From NCBI GenBank assembly GCA_964621845.1, contig CAZUOL010000006.1, positions 1 to 29,592 on the forward strand: 29,592 nucleotides of DNA, written 5' to 3'. The first letter of the stretch is position 1; every line of letters starts with the position of its first letter. A program made the translations under genes and the position numbers. Below the pieces are notes generated by a model, which saw nothing but the letters and a program-made list of their open reading frames with translations, was not told the origin of the DNA and did no database searches. Source of the stretch: CAYRKQ01 sp964621845 (GTDB lineage Bacteria; Patescibacteriota; Saccharimonadia; Saccharimonadales; UBA7683). Of the stretch, positions 1 to 6,781 are shown piece after piece.

Positions 1-1
1 G

Positions 2-292
2 CTGCAAGAGGTACTTGAGAATCTTTTTAGAGAGCGCGATATCGAAAAGATAGTGGTGGGATACCCGCGAAACCAGTCTGGAGAGGCGACGGCTCAAACG
101 GGTTTTGCGCAGGCAGTCATGCAAAAATTGCAGATTCCAAAAGGGGTGCACACGGTGTGGCAGGATGAATCACTTACCTCAGTTAAAGCAGAGGCAGAGT
201 TAGCACAAAGGGGGAGGCCCTATCAAAAAGCTGATATTGATGCGCTGGCTGCTACCTATATTCTCGAAGATTACCTGAAGGAAAACGGATGA
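2..292 (+). CDS. ruvX: RuvX/YqgF-family Holliday junction resolvase-like protein (5' partial)
   Basis: Only the C-terminal 96 codons are in the window; the frame is open to the left edge. Visible features are the VVGYPRN strand (the family usually has VVGLP-N), the SGEATAQTGFAQAV helix, the WQDESLTSVKAE motif (WDERLTT-EAE in the family) and the terminal DIDALAATYILEDYL segment containing the conserved Asp-Ala-Ala. Family members have an RNase H-like fold and are proposed to resolve recombination intermediates or process pre-16S rRNA. The stop codon overlaps the start of mltG in an ATGA, so the two are translationally coupled; ruvX-mltG adjacency is common in bacteria. Confidence 0.93.
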   Translation: MQEVLENLFRERDIEKIVVGYPRNQSGEATAQTGFAQAVMQKLQIPKGVHTVWQDESLTSVKAEAELAQRGRPYQKADIDALAATYILEDYLKENG

Positions 293-1407
293 GAAGAAAG
301 AAGCATAACAATCTGACACAGCCACTGCCAACACCGGCATCACCCACAGAACATACTATGCAATCACCCGTTTCTAGACAGCCCGAACAAAAAGAGAAAA
401 CCAGTAAAAAAAAGTGGTTCTTGGTTGCCCTGGCAGTTATGTTCGGGTCCGTTGGTGTGGCAGCTATATCGGCAATGATTTGGTATAGCGTTCAGCTTGC
501 GCCCAAGAGTGTAGCGAACGTGTACCATGTGGTTGAGGTGAAGCCGGGGGAAAATAGTGGGCAAATTGCCGATAAGCTTGAAAAAGCAGGCGTTATTAAA
601 AACCAAACGGCATTCTTGCTTTTTATTAAAATAAACCGTATTCGCACATTGCAGGCGGGGACCTACCGACTCTCGAGCGGTCAAACAGCTGCCCAAATTG
701 CTCGCACTATAGAAAAAGGCGATGTTGGTACCGTAAATCTGCTTATTTTGCCTGGCCAACGTTTAAGTCAGATCAAACAAAAGCTTGTTGATGCCGGTTA
801 TAGTCGCCAGGAGATTGATGAGGCCCTGGTTGCCGTACGTTCGCATCCGCTCTTGCGGGGCTACCCTCAAAATAGACCGATAGAAGGCTTCTTATTCCCT
901 GATACCTACAATATTGCTCCCAACACCAGCGCAAAAGAACTCCTGAATTTAATGCTGAATACTTTTCAAGATAAAATGAGCCCCCAAATAACACAAGGGC
1001 TGAAAAAGCAGGGTTTGACCTTGCAGCAAGGCATTATTCTGGCATCAATCGTGCAAAAAGAGGTGGCAAACCCCACCGAGCAGAAGATTGTAGCTCAGGT
1101 GTTCTTAAAGCGCCTGCGTGAGGGCATTGTGTTGGGCTCAGATGTGACCTTCCAGTATGCGGCTGCCGAAACAGGTCAAAAGGCCACTCCGGAGCTTGAT
1201 TCACCCTACAACACGCGTCGAGTGGGCGGTTTGCCACCAACTGCTATTGCTAATTTTGATATGAGCGCACTCGAGGCGATTGCCTTCCCGGCGAAAACCG
1301 ACTATCTCTATTTTGTCGCAGGAGATGATGGCAAGATCTACTACTCGCGCACCGAAGATGAGCACAATGCCGCCGTTCAAGCCCACTGTGCCTCATGCTT
1401 TCAGTAA
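289..1407 (+). CDS. mltG: Endolytic murein transglycosylase MltG
   Basis: A 372-residue MltG (YceG) protein. It cleaves nascent peptidoglycan strands at the membrane and is thought to set glycan chain length. The N-terminus (1-41) is basic and Pro/Gln-rich, residues 43-66 form one transmembrane helix, residues about 79-150 match the LysM-like subdomain, and the rest is the catalytic domain. The catalytic glutamate is E258 in the conserved ASIVQKE motif; the downstream SPYNTRRVGGLPPTAIAN and TDYLYFVAGDDGK motifs are also present. Length fits the family. The start codon lies inside the ruvX stop (ATGA), implying coupled translation. No terminator is seen after it; the next gene has its own promoter at 1456-1484. 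Confidence 0.95.
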   Translation: MRRKKHNNLTQPLPTPASPTEHTMQSPVSRQPEQKEKTSKKKWFLVALAVMFGSVGVAAISAMIWYSVQLAPKSVANVYHVVEVKPGENSGQIADKLEKAGVIKNQTAFLLFIKINRIRTLQAGTYRLSSGQTAAQIARTIEKGDVGTVNLLILPGQRLSQIKQKLVDAGYSRQEIDEALVAVRSHPLLRGYPQNRPIEGFLFPDTYNIAPNTSAKELLNLMLNTFQDKMSPQITQGLKKQGLTLQQGIILASIVQKEVANPTEQKIVAQVFLKRLREGIVLGSDVTFQYAAAETGQKATPELDSPYNTRRVGGLPPTAIANFDMSALEAIAFPAKTDYLYFVAGDDGKIYYSRTEDEHNAAVQAHCASCFQ

Positions 1408-1455
1408 CGAAGACCTCAACGGATGTGGATAAGTGTTCAAAAGGGCTCTGTGCTC

Positions 1456-1484
1456 TTGACACATAGTGTACAATTTAGTAAAAT
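1456..1484 (+). promoter_or_regulatory. Strong sigma70-type promoter for the LysM-CHAP gene
   Basis: TTGACA at 1456-1461, a 17-nt spacer and TAAAAT at 1479-1484. Transcription would start near 1491, more than 200 nt before the coding region, so a long 5' leader is predicted, in contrast with most genes in this window. Confidence 0.8.
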
Positions 1485-1490
1485 AATACT

Positions 1491-1703
1491 CGTCAATCTC
1501 AGAACTTCTTTGTCAAGTACTGAGTAGGTACCAGATGAAAGTGGGCGAAGCGAGGTTGACCGTCAGAAGAACTGTCGCACGAGATACATAACCAATTTGC
1601 GAGAATATTAGCTAATAATAAGGTCGACGTATCTCTTTCCAAACACCAGGAGAAAGACATAGTAATCTGATGCATCTCCCGCCGTGGCGGGAAAGGAGCT
1701 ACT
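1491..1703 (+). promoter_or_regulatory. Structured 5' leader, candidate cis-regulatory RNA (family unknown)
   Basis: No open gene lies between mltG and the LysM-CHAP gene. The predicted leader contains several pairings seen directly: GAGATAC (1581-1587) with GTATCTC (1629-1635); the 12-nt palindrome TATTAGCTAATA (1606-1617) inside that stem; TTCTT (1506-1510) with AAGAA (1567-1571), stacking towards GTCAA (1512-1516) with TTGAC (1556-1560); and TCCCGCC/GGCGGGA around 1677-1692, immediately before a Shine-Dalgarno sequence. The last hairpin could gate ribosome access. Riboswitches of other classes (for example ydaO-type c-di-AMP) are known to control wall hydrolases, but I do not recognise any consensus core here. 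Confidence 0.45.
1691..1698 (+). promoter_or_regulatory. Shine-Dalgarno sequence pointing to an ATT start
   Basis: GAAAGGAG ends 5 nt before ATT at 1704, which is in frame with the LysM-CHAP protein. No ATG, GTG or TTG in that frame lies nearer than TTG 1761, and TTG 1761 has no convincing ribosome binding site. The hairpin at about 1677-1692 abuts this site. Confidence 0.5.
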
Positions 1704-1760
1704 ATTCGTAACAATCCTGTTACCTCAGTAGTACGCGCTTCAACGAGCGCACGCAACAAT

Positions 1761-2870
1761 TTGACCACTAAGATTGAAAAATCAACTAAACGATATCGCT
1801 CAAATCTGAGTAGGAATATCAAATATTCTGTTCTTGCCGTTTTACTTATCTCAATCGCCGTATCGCACCTTATGGGGCGGGCATCGGGCGATAGTTATGT
1901 AGCACCGCAAGCTCGTTTAGAAAACCCCATAGCCGCACCAGATGTGCAACCGATTGACGAAGTCGTTTCGGCAGAGGTGGCCGCAAGCGCCGCAAGCGCC
2001 GCGCATTTGCTGGTGACCCCAAATGTTACTAACCGTGCCGATACGCTTGATGCGCAAGTAAAATTAGCCACCAAAACAGATGAATCAACGACTGCAGTGG
2101 TTGAAAAACCACAGCTTGTTGCTTCCAACACCGTTGCAGGGGCAAGTGTTATTACCATTACGACCAAAAAGGGCGATGGTGTTGCCTCATTGGCACGGGC
2201 GTACGGTATTTCAGAAGATACCATTCGTTGGGCTAACAACCTGGGCTCAGACGATCTCACGCCGGGTGTACAACTAAAGATTTTACCGGTTTCGGGCCTG
2301 CTCTATACGGTTGCAGCGGGTGATACCGCACAGAGTATTGCTGCGAAGTTTCGTACCACGGCTGATCAGATCAAGGCGTACAATGATGCTGAGGTGAAAG
2401 GCCTGGCCGTTGGCCGCCAAATTATCGTGCCAAACGGTGTGAAGCCGCAAGAATCAGCAGTTACGTCATCGAGCACCGCCTCGTACGATAGCTCTTCAGT
2501 AGTTTCAGGTTTTTCATTTGGCGGTGGCACAGAGTATTCTGGCAACAAGTATGCTTATGGCTACTGTACGTGGTATGCCTTTAACCGTCGTGCCGCAGCG
2601 GGTCGCCCTGTTGGCAGTAACTGGGGTAATGCAACCTCATGGGCCTACTTGGCAGCTGCTTCAGGCTTTGGTGTCGACCACAGCCCGCGCGCCGGTGATG
2701 TCTTCCAAACCAGCGGTGGCTGGGGTGGCTACGGCCATGTGGGTTATGTAGAACGAGTCAACGCTGACGGAAGCATCTTGGTAAGTGAGATGAACTTTGC
2801 AGGCTGGAACGTGGTTTCGAGCCGTATTATTGAGGCCAACGAAATCGGCGGCTACAACTTCATCCACTAA
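1761..2870 (+). CDS. Secreted/membrane-anchored LysM-CHAP cell-wall hydrolase
   Basis: Coordinates give the first conventional start (TTG 1761; 369 aa). The true start may be ATT 1704, where a strong Shine-Dalgarno sequence sits, adding 19 residues. Order of parts: a basic N-terminus, a hydrophobic signal or anchor at about 21-38, an Ala-rich linker, LysM repeat 1 (about 131-175), LysM repeat 2 (about 180-226), a Ser/Thr linker and a C-terminal CHAP domain (about 260-369). The CHAP catalytic pair is C269 in YGYCTWYA and H326 in GYGHVGYV, with E343 or N345 as the probable third residue. LysM binds glycan and CHAP domains cut peptidoglycan as amidase or endopeptidase; which bond is cut cannot be told. 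It has its own promoter and a long structured leader, so it is probably regulated independently of mltG. Confidence 0.9.
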   Translation: MTTKIEKSTKRYRSNLSRNIKYSVLAVLLISIAVSHLMGRASGDSYVAPQARLENPIAAPDVQPIDEVVSAEVAASAASAAHLLVTPNVTNRADTLDAQVKLATKTDESTTAVVEKPQLVASNTVAGASVITITTKKGDGVASLARAYGISEDTIRWANNLGSDDLTPGVQLKILPVSGLLYTVAAGDTAQSIAAKFRTTADQIKAYNDAEVKGLAVGRQIIVPNGVKPQESAVTSSSTASYDSSSVVSGFSFGGGTEYSGNKYAYGYCTWYAFNRRAAAGRPVGSNWGNATSWAYLAAASGFGVDHSPRAGDVFQTSGGWGGYGHVGYVERVNADGSILVSEMNFAGWNVVSSRIIEANEIGGYNFIH

Positions 2871-2896
2871 AATTCTGTAATCTGACATCTATCATC

Positions 2897-2902
2897 TATA
2901 AT
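2897..2902 (+). promoter_or_regulatory. -10 box for obgE (leaderless)
   Basis: A perfect TATAAT with 8 nt to the ATG at 2911. No clear -35 box is visible. Confidence 0.6.
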
Positions 2903-2910
2903 CTAACGTA

Positions 2911-4194
2911 ATGTTTGTTGATAAAGCGATAGTAAAAGTGGTGGCTGGCAAGGGCGGCGATGGCGTTGTTAGTTTTCGTCATGAAATTTATGTTGATAAA
3001 GGCGGACCCGATGGCGGTGATGGTGGCAGGGGCGGCGATGTTATATTCCGAGCTGATCGAAATCAAAACACACTGGCTGAATTTCGATTTACCCCTGAAT
3101 TAAAAGCGAAGCCGGGGCAGGCTGGTGCAAAGAGGAGGCGTCATGGTAGAAATGGCGAAGACCTAGTAGTGCCTGTGGCAATCGGCACCCAGGTAAAAAA
3201 AGACGATCGCATCATTGCTGATTTCACCGAAGATGGCCAACAGGTTGTTGTTGCGAGGGGCGGCGACGGTGGTTTTGGGAATGCCCACTTCACGAGCTCG
3301 ACTCGTCAGGCTCCACGCATTGCCGAAAAGGGTGAAGCGGGCGATGAACTGGAGCTCACCCTGGAGCTTAAGCTGATTGCTGATGTTGGCTTGGTGGGGC
3401 TACCAAATGCTGGTAAATCTACGTTTCTCTCTGTTACCACCAATGCGAGGCCTGAAATCGCCAATTATGAATTTACCACCCTCACCCCGCATTTAGGCGT
3501 GGCTGACTTTGATAAAACCTCTTTGTTAATTGCCGATATACCAGGCTTAATCAAGGGCGCCGCGAGCGGTAAAGGGTTGGGGCATGAATTTCTGCGCCAT
3601 GTAGAGCGTACCGGTGTATTACTTCATCTGATAGATGCCTACTCTGAAGACATCGTAAAAAGCTATAAAACCATTCGCACTGAACTGAAGGAATATTCGA
3701 AAGATTTAGTGAAGCGCCCAGAGGTGGTGGCGATCACCAAAACAGAAGGGCTGGATGACGAAATGCGAGCCGATCTGATGGCTCAGCTAAAAGAGGTGAC
3801 CAAAGCCCCCATTGTGGCAATTTCCTCTCAAGCACACCAGAACATCACTGAGCTGCTTCGTCAACTTAAGGTGGTAGTTGACACAGCAAACGCGAAAAAG
3901 GGTCTTAAAACGGCTAAAAATACCCAAAAACGGGCTGTTTTCACACTCGGAAGCGATGAACTCGCTTGGAATGTGGAAAAAACAGGGGAAAATAACTTCA
4001 CTATTAGCGGTAAAAAAATAGAAAAATTTGCTCGCCGTACTGATTTTGAAAACTATCACGCTCGCCAGCGTCTTCGCGACATTATGAAAAAGATGGGTAT
4101 TGTACACGAACTCATTCGCAGTGGTGCCGAACCCAGCAGCACCCTTACGTTTCCTCGTATCCACCAATCTCTAACCCTAGCTGAACAAGAATAA
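2911..4194 (+). CDS. obgE: Obg-family GTPase ObgE/CgtA
   Basis: A 427-aa Obg GTPase, a ribosome-associated assembly and stress factor. The glycine-rich Obg fold (1-157, with GGxGG runs), the G domain (about 158-325) and a C-terminal OCT domain (about 350-415, with SGKKIEKFARRTDF) are all present. G1 is GLPNAGKS (163-170), G2 the FTTLTPHLG region, G3 DIPG (209-212). G4 is TKTE (276-279) instead of the canonical NKxD, and G5 is SSQ (305-307). The Asn-to-Thr and Asp-to-Glu changes affect the guanine-specificity motif. TATAAT at 2897-2902 ends 8 nt before the ATG and there is no Shine-Dalgarno sequence, so the mRNA is probably leaderless. Confidence 0.95.
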   Translation: MFVDKAIVKVVAGKGGDGVVSFRHEIYVDKGGPDGGDGGRGGDVIFRADRNQNTLAEFRFTPELKAKPGQAGAKRRRHGRNGEDLVVPVAIGTQVKKDDRIIADFTEDGQQVVVARGGDGGFGNAHFTSSTRQAPRIAEKGEAGDELELTLELKLIADVGLVGLPNAGKSTFLSVTTNARPEIANYEFTTLTPHLGVADFDKTSLLIADIPGLIKGAASGKGLGHEFLRHVERTGVLLHLIDAYSEDIVKSYKTIRTELKEYSKDLVKRPEVVAITKTEGLDDEMRADLMAQLKEVTKAPIVAISSQAHQNITELLRQLKVVVDTANAKKGLKTAKNTQKRAVFTLGSDELAWNVEKTGENNFTISGKKIEKFARRTDFENYHARQRLRDIMKKMGIVHELIRSGAEPSSTLTFPRIHQSLTLAEQE

Positions 4195-4196
4195 GA

Positions 4197-4224
4197 TTGT
4201 AAAAATACGAAGATGTGTTATAAT
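4197..4224 (+). promoter_or_regulatory. Promoter of the 4233 gene (leaderless)
   Basis: TTGTAA at 4197-4202, a 16-nt spacer and TATAAT at 4219-4224 with an upstream TGn (extended -10). The ATG at 4233 follows after 8 nt, so transcription should begin at or next to the start codon. Confidence 0.65.
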
Positions 4225-4232
4225 CGTATATT

Positions 4233-4559
4233 ATGGGATTTTTAAGACAATATCGTGAAGAATTTAGGGCTGCTGTGGATGTACAACGTGACCCACGTGC
4301 TGCCAGAGGTTGTCTTGGCGCCCTCGCTGCACGGGACGGTGCCGTTCAGTTGGAAAGCGTGACAACAGTTACTGTTCAAAACCCTAGGCGCGCTGAGATA
4401 ATCCGAACTCAAGCAAATGCTGCAATAGACAGCATAAACCAAGGCCTTGAAAGAGACTACCCGGACTGTTCTGGTCGTTTGTATCTGGAGGAGAACGGTA
4501 TGGTTCTTTTGCGCTGTGGCGCTCAGGATTGTCTTCTTCCTACTTCAGATCAAATATAA
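4233..4559 (+). CDS. Hypothetical protein, 108 aa
   Basis: I do not recognise this protein. It is soluble, with a charged helical N-terminal half (1-80), then a short stretch with cysteines (CSG, RCGAQDC) that might form a small beta unit. There is no signal peptide or membrane segment. It has its own leaderless promoter (TATAAT 4219-4224) and lies between obgE and aroD on the same strand; the following gene has a separate -10 box, so no functional link is implied. The codon pattern resembles its neighbours. Confidence 0.7.
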   Translation: MGFLRQYREEFRAAVDVQRDPRAARGCLGALAARDGAVQLESVTTVTVQNPRRAEIIRTQANAAIDSINQGLERDYPDCSGRLYLEENGMVLLRCGAQDCLLPTSDQI

Positions 4560-4596
4560 TATCTCTTTCACTAAAGACAATAATTCCCTTGACGGG

Positions 4597-4602
4597 TACA
4601 AT
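4597..4602 (+). promoter_or_regulatory. -10 box for aroD (leaderless)
   Basis: TACAAT with 7 nt to the ATG at 4610. This spacing, repeated at other genes here, supports the 4610 start over upstream in-frame alternatives that overlap the previous gene. Confidence 0.5.
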
Positions 4603-4609
4603 GGTGACT

Positions 4610-5329
4610 ATGCAACGGCTTGAAACCCTATTAGCACAAAAAGAGCCGACGATTGCGGCAGTATTTGCATCTGACGATGATTTGGCGCAGGCTGAAATAG
4701 TTGCCAGATCAGCACATATTGCAGAGTTCAGATCTGATCTTATACAGCTAGACCCTATTGCGAAAGAGCGGCGGTTGCAGGGACTCGCTCAGCTTATGCC
4801 TACGCTGTTTACTGCCCGACACCAGCGTGAAGGAGGCCAGTGGCACGAAACCGAGCCGGTGCGGCTGGCACATTACCAGCGCCTTATGCACTATGCGCAT
4901 GCCGCTGACATAGAGGTTCGGTCACGTAAAATCGCAAAAGAAGTTATTACGATCACGCACGGGCTCGGCAAGCCAGCGATTGCCTCGTTCCACGATTTTG
5001 AATCGACACCAAAGGCAAGTGAATTAAGCCGGTATCTCGACGAAGGCTTGGCTCTGGGTGCGGACTATGTAAAGTTTGCTTTGATGGCGCGAACAGCTGA
5101 CGATTACGACAGCCAATTGCAGTTTCTGATTGCGAACAAAGACTACCCTTTAATTATGGTAGGCATGAGCGATGAAGCCTCAGATGCCCCCTATGGCCCG
5201 ATTTCACGCATTGTCTTCCCCTATTCTGGCTCACATCTCACGTTTGGTTGCATTGGTGAGCCGGTAGCCCCCGGGCAGATGAGTGTTGAAGCACTCGCAC
5301 ATAGCTTTGCCCTCGTGGCAAACCGATAA
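4610..5329 (+). CDS. aroD: Type I 3-dehydroquinate dehydratase
   Basis: A 239-aa class I dehydroquinase, which converts 3-dehydroquinate to 3-dehydroshikimate through a Schiff base (shikimate pathway step 3). Key residues are in place: E39/R41 in AEFRSD, R70 in FTAR, the EGG turn, H128 in SFHDFESTP (general acid/base) and K155 in DYVKFALMA (Schiff base). The C-terminal SRIVFPY, SHLTFGCIGEP and APGQMSV motifs match the family. I prefer ATG 4610: the length fits, the -10 box is correctly placed and overlap with the previous gene disappears. A longer frame reaches back to 4529. The class II DAHP synthase follows 68 nt later on the same strand. Confidence 0.93.
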   Translation: MQRLETLLAQKEPTIAAVFASDDDLAQAEIVARSAHIAEFRSDLIQLDPIAKERRLQGLAQLMPTLFTARHQREGGQWHETEPVRLAHYQRLMHYAHAADIEVRSRKIAKEVITITHGLGKPAIASFHDFESTPKASELSRYLDEGLALGADYVKFALMARTADDYDSQLQFLIANKDYPLIMVGMSDEASDAPYGPISRIVFPYSGSHLTFGCIGEPVAPGQMSVEALAHSFALVANR

Positions 5330-5397
5330 AATCATGGTTTGTGTGCCGTGATAGAAAAATCTGCTTGTGCTTGCATTGTAGACGACCAAGTGCGACA

Positions 5398-6741
5398 ATG
5401 AGCAACCATATGCGAGTAATGCTAGAAAATCCGGCAAGTCAGCAACCAAGCTATCCTGATCAACAGGCACTTGATACGGTGGTTTCCCAACTTGAGGCGG
5501 CCAAGCCACTTGTGGAGTATGATCGAGTCGCTGCGCTATCAGATCAGCTCGGCCGAGTTGCGAATAGAGAAGCCTTTTTACTGCAAGCTGGTTCATGTAC
5601 CGAGTCGCTTAGTCATGGCAGAGCTGAAGTGCATGGTTTGATGGATGTGGTACTGCCAATGACAACAACCTTGATGTATGCAGCAGGTATGCCAGTGGTT
5701 AAAATTGGCAGGGTCGCAGGGCAATATACCAAGCCACGATCTGCTGACACCGAAGTAAAAGGTGGGATAGCACTACCTTCATTTAGGGGGGAGTCGGTGA
5801 ATGGCCCTGCATTTAATGAGGAGGATCGTACACCAGATCCGGAGCGTATGCTTAAAGCGTATCGCCATAGCGCACAAATGATCACCATACTTTCTGAGCT
5901 TGCCGAGCATGGTTACTCGGATTTAGAAAATGCCCATGAGTGGAATCAGCGCCTACTGCGCAATGCGCCAAGCGAGAGTCTGGAAGAATATCAGGAGATT
6001 ATTGACCAGGTATCTCGAGCCATCCGCTTTATGAAAGCGGCAGGGATTGATGTAGCGAACATGAAAACACTCCACGAAGCGAGCATTTTTACCTCACACG
6101 AAGCCCTGTTGCTCCCTTATGAGCTCGCTTTAATACGACAGGCCGAATCTGGAGAGCTGTATGATTCTTCAGCTCATCAAATATGGATAGGTGAACGTAC
6201 GCGTCAGATAAATGGCGCACATGTTGAATTAGCCACAAAGGTTGTCAACCCCCGGGCGGTTAAGGTGGGGCCTTCTATTGATACTGACGAACTACTGGAA
6301 CTTGTGGAGAAATTAAACCCCGATAATACGCCGGGCAGACTCACGCTTATCAGCAGAATGGGTAAAGATCATATTCGAACGGAGCTTCCACGACTCATGC
6401 GCGCTACCAAGGCAGCTGGAGCCGCGATAGTCTGGGCATGCGATCCAATGCACGGAAATACCATTACACACGGTAGCCACAAGACGCGTCGTTTTGAAGA
6501 TATCGTGGCAGAGACGAATAGCTTTTTTGACGTAGCAGATGAAACTGGCGAATGGCCCGGCGGGCTGCATATCGAGGCAACCGGAGATAATGTCACTGAA
6601 TGCATCGGTGGTTCTGTCGACGAGGTGTTGGCAGAGCGTTTAGCGGACAACTACCTGACATTGGTTGATCCACGTTTGAATCAGTTGCAATCACTCGAAC
6701 TGGGGCTTCTGGCCGCTAAACGACTCGCAGAATTTGCCTAA
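5398..6741 (+). CDS. aroG: Class II 3-deoxy-D-arabino-heptulosonate 7-phosphate (DAHP) synthase
   Basis: A 447-aa plant/actinobacterial-type (class II) DAHP synthase, which condenses phosphoenolpyruvate and erythrose 4-phosphate (shikimate pathway step 1). Family motifs are KIGRVAGQYTKPRS, GGIALPSFRGE-VNG, FTSHEALLLPYE, KVGPS, DPMHGNT, HIEATGDNVTECIGG and DPRLNQLQ. The metal-ligand set (Cys in QAGSCTES, His in DPMHG, Glu in HIEATG, Asp in LVDPRLN) is complete. The usual GGDCAE motif reads AGSCTE here. The start is ATG 5398; an in-frame GTG lies upstream at 5341. It is probably co-regulated with aroD, though no clear promoter or Shine-Dalgarno sequence is seen in the 68-nt gap. aroB and later pathway genes are not in the window. 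Confidence 0.94.
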   Translation: MSNHMRVMLENPASQQPSYPDQQALDTVVSQLEAAKPLVEYDRVAALSDQLGRVANREAFLLQAGSCTESLSHGRAEVHGLMDVVLPMTTTLMYAAGMPVVKIGRVAGQYTKPRSADTEVKGGIALPSFRGESVNGPAFNEEDRTPDPERMLKAYRHSAQMITILSELAEHGYSDLENAHEWNQRLLRNAPSESLEEYQEIIDQVSRAIRFMKAAGIDVANMKTLHEASIFTSHEALLLPYELALIRQAESGELYDSSAHQIWIGERTRQINGAHVELATKVVNPRAVKVGPSIDTDELLELVEKLNPDNTPGRLTLISRMGKDHIRTELPRLMRATKAAGAAIVWACDPMHGNTITHGSHKTRRFEDIVAETNSFFDVADETGEWPGGLHIEATGDNVTECIGGSVDEVLAERLADNYLTLVDPRLNQLQSLELGLLAAKRLAEFA

Positions 6742-6744
6742 TAC

Positions 6745-6773
6745 TTGATTGCTGCCAACAGTTCTTAGATACT
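6745..6773 (+). promoter_or_regulatory. Promoter of sbcB (leaderless)
   Basis: TTGATT at 6745-6750, a 17-nt spacer and GATACT at 6768-6773. Eight nt separate it from the ATG at 6782. Confidence 0.55.
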
Positions 6774-6781
6774 GGTGTGTA

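Noticed and set aside
364..759. 131-aa antisense ORF inside mltG
   Set aside because: Shadow of a well-supported gene; no family features and no promoter or ribosome binding site.
1491..1703. ydaO-type (c-di-AMP) riboswitch upstream of the LysM-CHAP gene
   Set aside because: Gene context fits, but I could not find the conserved core of that class; left as an unassigned leader.
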